From NCBI RefSeq assembly GCF_006228125.1, contig NZ_VDFY01000138.1, positions 1 through 64,000 on the forward strand: 64,000 nt of DNA, given 5' to 3'. This document shows positions 20,701 to 28,362 of the stretch, one piece after another. The position numbers and the translations under genes were made by a program. This DNA is from Micromonospora orduensis. Its GTDB lineage: Bacteria > Actinomycetota > Actinomycetes > Mycobacteriales > Micromonosporaceae. Within the stretch, counting starts at the first letter, position 1. Every line of letters starts with the position of its first letter. Below the pieces are notes generated by a model. The model was not told where the DNA came from and did no database searches. It worked only from the letters and a program-made list of their open reading frames with translations.

Positions 20701-21362
20701 GCCGCGAGGTGGACCCCACAGAGTTGCGACAGCGGCTCGGGAATGAACTACCGCAGTACATGCTCCCGGGTGCGGTCGTTGTCCTCGACAGGCTCCCCCT
20801 GACCCCGAACGGGAAACTGGACCGGCTCGCGCTGCCGAATCCCGAGTTCCCACCCACCGAGGGTCGGCCGCCGCGTACGGAGGCAGAGCGCGCCCTGTGC
20901 GCCCTGTTCGCGGAGGTGCTCGGCAGGGACACGGTGACGATCGACGACAACTTCTTCGAGATTGGCGGCCACTCGCTGCTGGGTGTGCGTCTGATCACGA
21001 GAATCCGCACCAGATTGGGCGTCGGTTGTCGCCCGTTCGACCTGTTCCGCAATCCGACCGTGGCAACGCTGGCGGTCGCCCTCCACCGAAGTGGTGGTTG
21101 GCCCGGCGAAGCGGCGTCCTTCTCCGAAACGAGGTTCATCGCCATGACCAACCCCTTCGATGACCCGAACGGCACCTACGTGGTCCTCGTCAACGAGGAG
21201 GGCCAGCACTCGTTGTGGCCCGAGGGCCTTGCCACGCCGGCGGGATGGGAGGTGGTGCACGGACCGGGCGACCGGGCGGCCTGCCTCGACCACGTGGAAC
21301 GCACCTGGACCGACATGCGGCCGTTGAGCCTGGTCCGGCGCCTGACCTCGCCTTCGAACTGA
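17784..21362 (+). CDS. NRPS module C-A-PCP with C-terminal MbtH domain (serine-type A domain)
   Basis: This 1192-residue module has a condensation domain (about 50-480, HHIMFDRMS at 184, where the usual Gly after Asp is Arg), an A domain (about 520-1010), a carrier domain (GGHSLL, Ser1064) and a fused MbtH-like domain at 1121-1192. The latter is recognised by NEEGQHSLWP, PAGW and WTDMRPLSLV. MbtH proteins normally are separate partners that stabilise A domains. By alignment to GrsA-PheA the A pocket reads D-V-W-H-I-S-L-V-D-K, almost the established L-serine code. ATG 21144 at the MbtH junction is preceded by a GAGG, so separate translation of the MbtH part is possible. Start ATG 17784 follows GAAAGAGAG. 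Confidence 0.93.
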   Translation: MSIDDDTATAGAVRFSDSDRARLLKLRLSGGGSTATPEPVISRRPSADSDPPLASFAQQRAWFFEQMAPNSESSRTSYLWRITGAFDVAAFERGVDEVRRRHDALRTTFAMVDGQPRQLIADWQPVAIPLVNWSDRTVEQAEADAARWTEREAEGPYDLTTGPLMRMWVIRLSPDRHLLAIVMHHIMFDRMSLGVFWSELSAIYAAFAAGEPSPLPPLPIQYADYGVWQESWIDTPEAVEHREYWRRQLAGAPQSIDLPFDYARPSQLSGVGLRVEFVVPANVVARLRALASSRDSSLFMVLLTTFHSLLWRYSGNSDIVTASPAAGRIRPELEGLIGHFVNQLPIRTRITGDPTFVELLAQVRETALDAYAHEDVPLERIVLDIAPPRDTSFNPLFQIAFDGGREDNPPKLGDLTLELLQGGDSATSLDIQAELGLRGEELFGAFRYSRDLFRPETADRMVRHFSTLLAAVAEDPHRPVSQLPMMTDEERHELLPAWNDTRVDYSGPATLHGLIEQQVARTPGAVALTFEDRSVSYAELNAMANRVAHRLRALGVGPETLVGVCAERSIELVVGLLGVLKAGGAYVPLDPEYPADRIAFMVADVAAPVVLVQEHLRGLVPAADSTVLSLDDDAEWAGERVANPAPTAGPDHLAYVIYTSGSTGRPKGVPNTHRGIWNRLEWMQQTYRLGADDAVLQKTPASFDVSVWEFFWPLRAGARLVLARPGGQKDAGYLRDLLISQRVTTAHFVPSMLAVFLDEAGFEDCATLRRVICSGEELPAAVAAEFVRRAPGSELHNLYGPTEAAVDVSAWHCRPEALTGLASPPIGGPISNLRLYVLDGRLNQVPIGVGGELYIGGAGVARGYHGRPALTAERFVADPFSIESGARLYRTGDRARWRLEPHPAESDGPGPRGVIEFLGRVDQQVKLRGFRIELGEIEAVLARDPAVDRAAVAVRENGVGDKMLVAYVVLAAGREVDPTELRQRLGNELPQYMLPGAVVVLDRLPLTPNGKLDRLALPNPEFPPTEGRPPRTEAERALCALFAEVLGRDTVTIDDNFFEIGGHSLLGVRLITRIRTRLGVGCRPFDLFRNPTVATLAVALHRSGGWPGEAASFSETRFIAMTNPFDDPNGTYVVLVNEEGQHSLWPEGLATPAGWEVVHGPGDRAACLDHVERTWTDMRPLSLVRRLTSPSN

Positions 21363-21529
21363 CCCGAGGTTCGGCGGCGTGCGCCGTGGCAGCGTACTCA
21401 TCGCCTGAAATGCCGTGGTTTGTCCACGACCCAGGTCGTGCGATGGCACGTGGCCCGGCGGAACGCCCCACCGACGAAAGCGACGTATGTCGGCCATGGT
21501 CCCGGCGATCGACCGCAGTGGAGGATGAG

Positions 21530-22342
21530 GTGCCCGACCAAGCGCAGAACGAGCAGGGTTCGACGGCCGAGGCGCCATCCGTGCTCGTGCTCGACTACAT
21601 CGGACGTCGGGCGGAGGCACCGATCTCCGCCCTGGCCCTGGAGCGTCACGGCTATCGGGTGCGGTACCTGCTCGAGCCGCCGCTGCCCCGGGCGCTGACC
21701 GCGGTCGAGTACGCCGATCGGCTGTGGAGGGAGCACGGGCCGTTCGGATCAGAGGTCCGAGCGGTGCTGGCGTACTGCATGGCGGCGCCCATCGCCCAAC
21801 ACCTCGTGGCGTCCATCGCGGTCGCCACGGGGGTGACGCTGCCGCTTGTGGTGTTCGACGGGGAACCGGCCACACCGCGATCGTTGCGGGATCAGTACCT
21901 GCTCGCGGCGGACAAGCTCGGTGAGCTGCTGGATCTGCCCGAGTCCGAGCGGATCCCGGACGGGAATCTGGACGCCGCTCTGCTCCGCGACGACCCGTCG
22001 GAGGCCGTACGGCGGATGCGGGACGGCCTGCTGGAGCTGGGCATCCGGGCCGCTACGCAGCGGCCGGAGGAGGCCGACGCCATAACGGCCGACGCCCTGG
22101 AGATCAGTGATTTCTACCTCGACTGGCTGATTCACCTGGTGGCCGCGCACAACGCGGAGTGGCCCAGCTGGGGCGGGCCTGCGGTGCAGATCGCCTCCCG
22201 GGACCACCCGTGCGTGCCGGACTGGCCCGGTGCCACCCGCACCGAGACGGTCCGCGTGGACGCCACCCGCAACGGGCTGCTGCACGACGCGCAGGTGGCA
22301 TCGATCGTGTCCGCCATTCTGGAGAAGGGAGCCGAGGCGTGA
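21530..22342 (+). CDS. Cys-nucleophile alpha/beta-hydrolase-like protein (copy 2)
   Basis: This 270-residue protein is a paralogue of the product of 12689. Matching blocks are VLVLDYIGRRAEAP, AYCMAAPIAQ with Cys83, VVFDGEPATP, YLDWLIHLVAAHNAEWPSWGG and the D-W-P-G-ATRTE segment near the end. Start GTG 21530 has GGAGG five bases upstream; a longer reading from ATG codons further up has no such site. Its stop overlaps the next GTG as GTGA, so it is coupled to an MbtH-A-PCP gene, just as copy 1 is coupled to PCP and A genes. The pairing of each copy with its own carrier supports an aminoacyl shuttle or editing role tied to a specific carrier. Confidence 0.65.
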   Translation: MPDQAQNEQGSTAEAPSVLVLDYIGRRAEAPISALALERHGYRVRYLLEPPLPRALTAVEYADRLWREHGPFGSEVRAVLAYCMAAPIAQHLVASIAVATGVTLPLVVFDGEPATPRSLRDQYLLAADKLGELLDLPESERIPDGNLDAALLRDDPSEAVRRMRDGLLELGIRAATQRPEEADAITADALEISDFYLDWLIHLVAAHNAEWPSWGGPAVQIASRDHPCVPDWPGATRTETVRVDATRNGLLHDAQVASIVSAILEKGAEA

Positions 22343-24321
22343 ATTCTGATCTGGGCACGTGGTCCGAGAACGAAACCGGGTTCTCGGTCGTCAGGTCGGT
22401 CGAGGGTCGACTGAGTGTCTGGCCGGTGGCGCGGAGTCTGCCTGCGAACTGGGAACGGCTGGAGGAGCACGGCGACCTCACTCAGTGCCTGGCGGGGGTC
22501 GAGCGGCGCGCCAAGCAGCAGCCGACCGATCGGGACTCCGGATGCGATGCCGTGCCCTGCCCTCACGGTCCCGGCCTGCTCCCGGTGTTCGCCGAGACGC
22601 TACGACAACATGGTGACCGGCCTGCCGTCACAGACCCGGAGCGGTCACTGACGTACCGAGAGGTGGACCGACGGTCCGACAGGATCGCGGCAAGCCTGCG
22701 CGACCGGGGAGTCGGCCGCGAAGATCGGGTGGCGGTGTACCTCCCCCGCGGGGTGGATGTCTTCGTGTCGCTGCTGTCCATATTGAAGGCGGGTGCGGCC
22801 TACGTGCCGGTCGACACCCGGTATCCGGCCGCGCGCCGCGACCTGATGATTCACGCCAGTGGCGCCCGGCTGGTCATCACCGCGGCGTCGATGCTGCCCG
22901 AACTGACCGAAATCGGAGTGGCCGTCGAAACCCCGAACACGTTGGCCGACGACGCCGCCGCGCCGCTCTCCGGCACCGACATCCCGGGCTGCCAGGCCGC
23001 TTGCGTTCTGTTCACCTCGGGATCCTCGGGTACGCCGAAGGCCATCGTCCTCGAACACCGCAACCTCCGGTATTTCGCCACCAACCCGGCGCTGCCCGAG
23101 TTGTCAGAGCGGGACCGGGTGGCGCACGTGTCGAGCCTGTCCTTCGACGCCCTCAACTTCGAGGTCTGGTGCTCGCTGGCGGCCGGGGCCGAGATCGTGG
23201 TGCTCCCCACGATGCCGGACCTGGTGGCCGCGGATCTGCAACGGGAGTTGCGCCGTCACCGCATCACCGCGATGCTCGCGCCCACCATGGCGGTCAACCA
23301 CATCGTGCGTGAGGACCGGGATGCCTTCTCCGGACTGCGGATTCTGCACACGGGGGGTGACGTGGTCCTGCCGGCGAGCTGTCGGGCGCTGCTGGCGGGG
23401 TCGTTCCGGGGCAGCTTGCACAACCTGTACGGTCCGACCGAAGGCACCACCGCCTGTACCGGTCACCACGTCACCGCGGTCGGCGACGAGGACAGCAACG
23501 TGCCCATTGGAACGCCCCTGGCCGGTGCCCACGTCCATCTGCTCGATGAAGGCAGGCGACCGGTGCCCGACGGTGAACCCGGCGAGCTGTTCATCGGCGG
23601 TCAAGGCGTGGCGCGCGGCTACCTCGGTCAGCCGGCGCTCACCGCATCCCGCTTTCTCCCGGACCCCTGCTCGTCGGCCGGGGCGCGGATGTACGCCACG
23701 GGCGACCGCGCGCGGCGGCGGCGCGACGGCGTGCTGGAGTTTCTGGGCCGCATCGACGACCAGGCGAAGGTCCGCGGATACCGGGTCGAGCCTCGCGAGG
23801 TCGAGCGGATCCTCGGGCGCTTCCCCGGGGTGCACGATGTGGCGGTGGTGGTCGGCGGTCAGGGAGACGGGCGGCACCTGATCGCGTTGGTGGTGGCCGA
23901 CGAGGCTCTGCTGATCCGAGAACTGCGGTCCTACGCATCCGAGGTGATGCCCGACTACATGGTGCCGAGCGCCTTCACGACGATCAGCAAGATTCCTGCC
24001 GACGATCACGGCAAGCGTGACGCCCGAGAACTGCTGGAGCTCGCGCAACAGGAGTTGCGTCGTCGATCGGAAGCGGTCAGTCCGCGCGACGATGTCGAGC
24101 GCTACCTGGTCGAGGTGTGGGAGGAACTGCTGGGTGCGGAGAAGGTCGGCGTCCATGACGACTTCTTCGCGCTCGGCGGAAACTCGCTGCTGGCCTTCCG
24201 GTTGCGTCGCAGGATCAGTTCCGACCTGAGTACGACGATCACCGCCCAGGAGGTGTTGACAGTGACAGTGCTCGGCGAACTCGCGGACCTGCTGAAGCAG
24301 CGGCAGGCGGTGTCGTCATGA
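22339..24321 (+). CDS. NRPS loading protein MbtH-like-A-PCP
   Basis: This 660-residue protein activates and holds an amino acid on its own carrier. The first 60 residues look like a divergent MbtH domain (GFSVVRSVEGRLSVWP, then LPANW) but the final WTDMRP signature is absent. The A domain follows, with FTSGSSGTPKA near 225, NLYGPTEGTT, YATGDRAR and GRIDDQAKVRGYRVEP; the last core reads IPADDHGKRD with Lys kept. The carrier has FFALGGNSLL with Ser616. Pocket positions read about D-A-F-M-H-G-L-T-A-K, which I cannot assign. The next gene is a P450 overlapping by four bases; an A-PCP followed by a P450 is the classic arrangement for beta-hydroxylation of a carrier-bound amino acid (as NovH/NovI). 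Confidence 0.92.
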   Translation: MNSDLGTWSENETGFSVVRSVEGRLSVWPVARSLPANWERLEEHGDLTQCLAGVERRAKQQPTDRDSGCDAVPCPHGPGLLPVFAETLRQHGDRPAVTDPERSLTYREVDRRSDRIAASLRDRGVGREDRVAVYLPRGVDVFVSLLSILKAGAAYVPVDTRYPAARRDLMIHASGARLVITAASMLPELTEIGVAVETPNTLADDAAAPLSGTDIPGCQAACVLFTSGSSGTPKAIVLEHRNLRYFATNPALPELSERDRVAHVSSLSFDALNFEVWCSLAAGAEIVVLPTMPDLVAADLQRELRRHRITAMLAPTMAVNHIVREDRDAFSGLRILHTGGDVVLPASCRALLAGSFRGSLHNLYGPTEGTTACTGHHVTAVGDEDSNVPIGTPLAGAHVHLLDEGRRPVPDGEPGELFIGGQGVARGYLGQPALTASRFLPDPCSSAGARMYATGDRARRRRDGVLEFLGRIDDQAKVRGYRVEPREVERILGRFPGVHDVAVVVGGQGDGRHLIALVVADEALLIRELRSYASEVMPDYMVPSAFTTISKIPADDHGKRDARELLELAQQELRRRSEAVSPRDDVERYLVEVWEELLGAEKVGVHDDFFALGGNSLLAFRLRRRISSDLSTTITAQEVLTVTVLGELADLLKQRQAVSS

Positions 24322-25538
24322 TGCCTGCGGTGATCGACCTTACCGACGTGGACGCGTTCGTTCGAGGCGACTACCAGCCGTGGTTCTCCTGGCTGCGGGA
24401 GAACGACCCCGTCCACTGGCAGGAATCGGCCGACGGTTCTGGCTTCTGGGCGCTTACGCGCCATGTCGACGTGTCGTCGGCGTACCTGGATCACGGCACC
24501 TTCCGATCGTTCGGGGGAGCGATGCTCGGTGGCTCGTACCGAAACGAGGCCGACACCGCCGCGGGCCGCATGCTGGTCTCCTCGGACCCGCCCCGGCACC
24601 GGCTGCTCCGGCAGCAGATGCACGGTGCGTTCGTGCCCCAGATGCTTGCAAGCGTCGCGGCCCGGGTATCCGTGCTGGTCGAGGCGGCGATCGCGCGGGC
24701 GGTCCACGACGGGGGCTGTGATTTTGCCACGCAGATCGCTACCGAACTGCCGGCTGGTGCGCTGATGAGCATGCTCGACGTCGGTCATGGCGACGCGCAT
24801 TCCCTGATCGGGATGACCCGACGGATGATCGGCTTCCGGGATTCCTCGTATGTGCAGACGTCCGGTGACGACCGGCTACGTCTCGCGTCGATCCAGAGCG
24901 AAATATTCGACTTCTTCTATGATTTGATCTCGATGCGGCGTAAACGGCCGGGCTCGGATCTGGTCAGTATGCTGCTCACAGCCGAGCTGAACGGGCGCCG
25001 CCTGACCGAAGAAGACATTCTCTACAACTGCATGAACGTGGCCGTCGGCGGCAACGAGACAACATCGCACACCGCCTCGTCGGGCATGGTCGCGCTCGCT
25101 GAGAATCCCGGCCAGTACGCTCGGCTCCTGAAGGACCCGACGCTGCTCGACGTCGCGATCAACGAGATCCTCCGCTGGAGTTCCACAAATGCGTACGTGC
25201 AGCGGGTGGCCGCCCGTGACGTGGAGGTCGCGGGGCGAACGATCCGGCAGGGCGACGCGGTGACCCTCTGGAACGTCTCGGCCAACTACGATCCGGAGCA
25301 GTTCGTCGATCCCCGGTTGTTCGACGTGGGCAGAGCACCGAACCGGCACCTGTCCTACGGCAGCGGCGTGCACCGCTGTATCGGCGCCATGCTCGCGCAC
25401 CTGGAACTGTCCATCCTGTTCAGGAAGCTCACCGCCGACGGGCTGCGATGGGAGGTGAGCGGTTCCGTCAGGCGGGTGCGGTCCAACTTCATCCTCGGTA
25501 TCAGTAGTCTGCCGATCCGCATCACGGCGAGTTCCTGA
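24318..25538 (+). CDS. Cytochrome P450 (second), probable carrier-bound amino acid oxidase
   Basis: This 406-residue P450 has the I-helix motif GGNETTSH, the K-helix EILRW (ExxR) and the heme loop YGSGVHRCIGAML with ligand Cys354. Its ATG overlaps the stop of the MbtH-A-PCP gene as ATGA. This tight coupling suggests that it hydroxylates or otherwise oxidises the aminoacyl group held on that carrier, as for NovI-type P450s; this is inferred from context. It is a paralogue of the P450 at 1257. It is the last gene of the rightward run and ends convergently toward the secreted protein gene at 25663. No ferredoxin gene is in view. Confidence 0.93.
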   Translation: MMPAVIDLTDVDAFVRGDYQPWFSWLRENDPVHWQESADGSGFWALTRHVDVSSAYLDHGTFRSFGGAMLGGSYRNEADTAAGRMLVSSDPPRHRLLRQQMHGAFVPQMLASVAARVSVLVEAAIARAVHDGGCDFATQIATELPAGALMSMLDVGHGDAHSLIGMTRRMIGFRDSSYVQTSGDDRLRLASIQSEIFDFFYDLISMRRKRPGSDLVSMLLTAELNGRRLTEEDILYNCMNVAVGGNETTSHTASSGMVALAENPGQYARLLKDPTLLDVAINEILRWSSTNAYVQRVAARDVEVAGRTIRQGDAVTLWNVSANYDPEQFVDPRLFDVGRAPNRHLSYGSGVHRCIGAMLAHLELSILFRKLTADGLRWEVSGSVRRVRSNFILGISSLPIRITASS

Positions 25539-25662
25539 TCGAATTGGTCTTCGCGTCGCCTCCATCCAGGTGCCGCCCCGGATACGCGGGACGCGCTGCG
25601 CCGAGTTCGCGTTGCGCGAGGACGGTCACCGCGGCCGCGAGGGCCGGGCGTTCCCCCTGGGG

Positions 25663-26217
25663 TCAGCTCAACGTGAAGGTCACGTCGTCGACGTCGAAGG
25701 CGGTGGCGCCGTTGCCGGCCGTCTCGCTGGCGAGGAAGCTGGCCGTCGCGGTGCGTTCGGTCGTCGCCGTCCCGGTCGACATGCTGTACTGCCGCCACTG
25801 CGACCCGCCGTCGAAGGCCAGCGAGAACCTGGTCTTCGGGGGTATCCCGGTGACCGCCAGGCCGACATTCAGGTAGTCGCTGCGGCTGGTCTCCGTGGTG
25901 GTGGTCCGGATCCAGAAGCGGACCGTCAGGTCGCAGTCGGCCGGCACCGTGACGGTGGTGCGCAGCAGGTCGCTGTGCGTCACGTCGAGCCCCGCGAAGC
26001 TCGCGTACGCGCGGCCGGTGTGCGCGGGCCGGGTCTCGTCGCCCACGACGACGATGCGAGGGCCGGCGGTCCAGCCGGTGGTGCCGCGCTCGAACCCGGG
26101 GTTCGGGTGGATCTGCCCGGCGCAGGGCGCGTCGGCCGTGGGCTGGCCGTACGATGCGCCGCCCGTGGTCAGGAGCAGCAGGGCCGTGACAGTGGCGGTG
26201 GTGACGAAGGCATTCAT
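25663..26217 (-). CDS. Secreted carbohydrate-binding-like protein
   Basis: This is a 184-residue exported protein. The N-terminus MNAFVTTATVTALLLLTTGG is a typical signal peptide, with likely cleavage near residue 24. The mature part opens with a G-F-E-R-G-T-T-G-W-T pattern and ends in FDVDDVTFTLS, both typical of beta-sandwich, galactose-binding-like CBM domains; no catalytic domain is present. GGGGAGG lies upstream of ATG 26217. A possible binding role for polysaccharide outside the cell fits the neighbouring GH15 gene. Nothing connects it to the NRPS chemistry. Confidence 0.75.
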   Translation of the reverse strand: MNAFVTTATVTALLLLTTGGASYGQPTADAPCAGQIHPNPGFERGTTGWTAGPRIVVVGDETRPAHTGRAYASFAGLDVTHSDLLRTTVTVPADCDLTVRFWIRTTTTETSRSDYLNVGLAVTGIPPKTRFSLAFDGGSQWRQYSMSTGTATTERTATASFLASETAGNGATAFDVDDVTFTLS

Positions 26218-26248
26218 GTGTCCTCCCCGTGTCAATACATTCGAGATT

Positions 26249-26264
26249 GTCGATGCAAATCGAC
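26249..26264. repeat. Inverted repeat upstream of the secreted protein gene
   Basis: GTCGAT-GCAA-ATCGAC forms a perfect 6-base dyad, 32 to 47 bases upstream of ATG 26217. It lies where an operator or a 5' leader hairpin for the secreted protein gene would be. Chance occurrence in a GC-rich genome cannot be excluded. Confidence 0.3.
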
Positions 26265-26387
26265 GATGCGTGATGGACGTCGGCGCGTCAAGAACTTCCC
26301 GGCGTCGGCTCCGCACAGCCGGGCGGAGGGGGAGCGGACCGGGCCTCGACTCGTCCGGCCACCCGACGGCGAGGGCCACCGCACGCG

Positions 26388-28235
26388 CTACCGGCGGCGG
26401 CGGGAGTCGGCCTCGGTGTCGAGCAGGTCGTTGAGCGTCAGCGCCGAATTGATCAACGACAGGTGGCTGAACGCCTGGGGATAGTTGCCGATCTGCTCCC
26501 CGGTCGCGGCGATCTCCTCGGCGTAGAGGCCGAGGTGGTTGCTGAAGGTGAACATCTTCTCGAACGTGAGCCGGGCGTCGTCGAGGCGGCCGGAACGGGC
26601 CAGCGCCTCGACGTACCAGAACGTGCACATGTTGAAGGTGCCCTCGTGGCCGGGCAGACCGTCGGGGGAGTGGACCGGGTCGTACCTGTGCACCAGGCTG
26701 TCGGAGACCAGTTCGCGTTCGATCGCCTCCAGGGTGGACTGCCACAGGGGATCGCTCGGCGTGACGAAACCGACCGCCGGCATGGCGAGCAACGCCGCGT
26801 CCAGCACGGCCTCGTCGTACGCCTGCACGAAGGTGCCGCGACCCCGGTCGTACCCGCGCTCCATGACCTGGTTGTAGATCCGGTTGCGTTGTTCGGACCA
26901 GCAGGTCAGGTCCCCCGGGCGGCCGGTGCGGGTGGCCAGACGGATGGCCCGATCCAACGCCACCCAGGACATCACCCGCCCGAACGTGTAGTTGCGGGGG
27001 TGGTGCCGGCTCTCCCAGATGCCGGCGTCGCGCTGATCCCAGTTGTGGCAGAGCCAGTCGACCAGCCGGACGGTGCTCTTCCACACCTGGTGTGAGACGC
27101 GGATCCCCTGCTCGTCGGCGAGATGCATGGCGTAGAGCGCCTCGCCGTGGATGTCGAGCTGGAGCTGGTCGGCGGCGCCGTTGCCGATCCGCACCGGCCG
27201 CGAGCCCCGGTAGCCCTCCAGGTGGTCGAGCACCTCCTCGTGCAGGTCGGAGGAGCCGTCCACCCGGTACATGATCTTCAGCGGGTCCTGGTGGTCGCCG
27301 GCCTCGCGGATCCGCTCGTCCAGCCAGTCCATGTACCGGCCGACCTCCTCGGTGAAGCCGAGGCCGAGCAGCGCGTGCACGGAGAACGAGGTGTCGCGCA
27401 CCCAGGTGTAGCGGTAGTCCCAGTTGCGGGTGCCGCCGACCAGTTCGGGGAGCGCGGCGGTGGGCGCGGCGATCATCGCGCCGGTCGGCGCGTACGTCAT
27501 GAGCTTCAGCGTGATGGCGGAGCGCTCGACCATCTCCCGCCAACGACCTGTGTAGCGGGAGCGTTCGAGCCAGCGCCGCCAGTAGTCCCTGGTCCACTCG
27601 AACATGCCCTGGATCTCCTCCGGCGGGAAGATCCGTGGCTCGGTGCCTGCCGTCTCCAGGACCACACCGCCGGTGTCGCCCTCGTTCAGGGTGCCGTACG
27701 CGACGAGGTCGCCGCCCTCGAGGCGGACGTCGCCGCGTTCGGCGAGCAGCCGTCGCACGGGGTCGACCGGGTTGAACGTCATCGTCCCGGACCGGCTGCG
27801 AAAGACGTAGCCGTTGTGGTGCCGCTCCAGCTGATGCTCTTCGCGGGCGTAGTCGAACCGCGGCCGGCACTCCACCCGGAACCGCATGCTCCCCCGGACC
27901 ATGGTGACGATGCGGACCAGGCGGTGCGCGTCGGTGGCCCGTTCGCCGGTGACCGGCATGAAGTCCATCACCTCGGCGACGCCGTCGGCACTGATGAACC
28001 GTGTGATCAGGATCGGCGTGCCGGGCAGGTAGAGCTGCTTGGTCACGTACTTCACGTCGTGCGGCGCGATCCGGAAGTAGCCGCCCTTCTCCTTGTCCAG
28101 CAGTGCGGCGAAGACGCTCGGCGAGTCGAACCGCGGCGCGCAGAACCAGTCGACCGTCCCGTCACACGTGACCAGCGCGGCGGTCTGCAGGTCGCCGATG
28201 AGTCCGTGATCCTCGATCGCCGGATAGCTGTCCAC
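26388..28235 (-). CDS. Glycoside hydrolase family 15 protein (glucoamylase/trehalase-like)
   Basis: This 615-residue protein matches bacterial GH15 enzymes, which hydrolyse alpha-glucosidic bonds such as those of trehalose or oligoglucans. It opens with the family's N-terminal beta-sandwich signature (AIEDHGLIGDLQTAALV, DGTVDWFCAPRFDSPS). It continues with NWDYRYTWVRDTSFS, the segment GIWESRHHPRNYTFGRVMSWVALDRA and GTFNMCTFWYVEAL, which surround the two acidic catalytic residues in this family. Start GTG 28235 has GGGGAGAG just upstream. It has no signal peptide, so it acts in the cytosol. It is probably a general carbon-storage or trehalose gene rather than part of a biosynthetic pathway. 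Confidence 0.92.
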   Translation of the reverse strand: MDSYPAIEDHGLIGDLQTAALVTCDGTVDWFCAPRFDSPSVFAALLDKEKGGYFRIAPHDVKYVTKQLYLPGTPILITRFISADGVAEVMDFMPVTGERATDAHRLVRIVTMVRGSMRFRVECRPRFDYAREEHQLERHHNGYVFRSRSGTMTFNPVDPVRRLLAERGDVRLEGGDLVAYGTLNEGDTGGVVLETAGTEPRIFPPEEIQGMFEWTRDYWRRWLERSRYTGRWREMVERSAITLKLMTYAPTGAMIAAPTAALPELVGGTRNWDYRYTWVRDTSFSVHALLGLGFTEEVGRYMDWLDERIREAGDHQDPLKIMYRVDGSSDLHEEVLDHLEGYRGSRPVRIGNGAADQLQLDIHGEALYAMHLADEQGIRVSHQVWKSTVRLVDWLCHNWDQRDAGIWESRHHPRNYTFGRVMSWVALDRAIRLATRTGRPGDLTCWSEQRNRIYNQVMERGYDRGRGTFVQAYDEAVLDAALLAMPAVGFVTPSDPLWQSTLEAIERELVSDSLVHRYDPVHSPDGLPGHEGTFNMCTFWYVEALARSGRLDDARLTFEKMFTFSNHLGLYAEEIAATGEQIGNYPQAFSHLSLINSALTLNDLLDTEADSRRRR

Positions 28236-28362
28236 GTCTCTCCCCGGTTCGGCTCCGTCCTGCGCATCGAACCTAGGGGGAGGATTGTCGAGTTAGGCGA
28301 GATTCGCGTTCAACCACCCGGTCGCGTACCGGGCTGCTGCGGTCGGTGCCGGGCAGCAAGCG

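Noticed and set aside
25663-27870. A very long reverse frame of about 735 codons running through the GH15 gene into the secreted protein gene.
   Set aside because: Only the last 184 residues after ATG 26217 have a signal peptide and domain-like sequence. The upstream part is the Arg/Pro/Gly-rich shadow of the GH15 frame.
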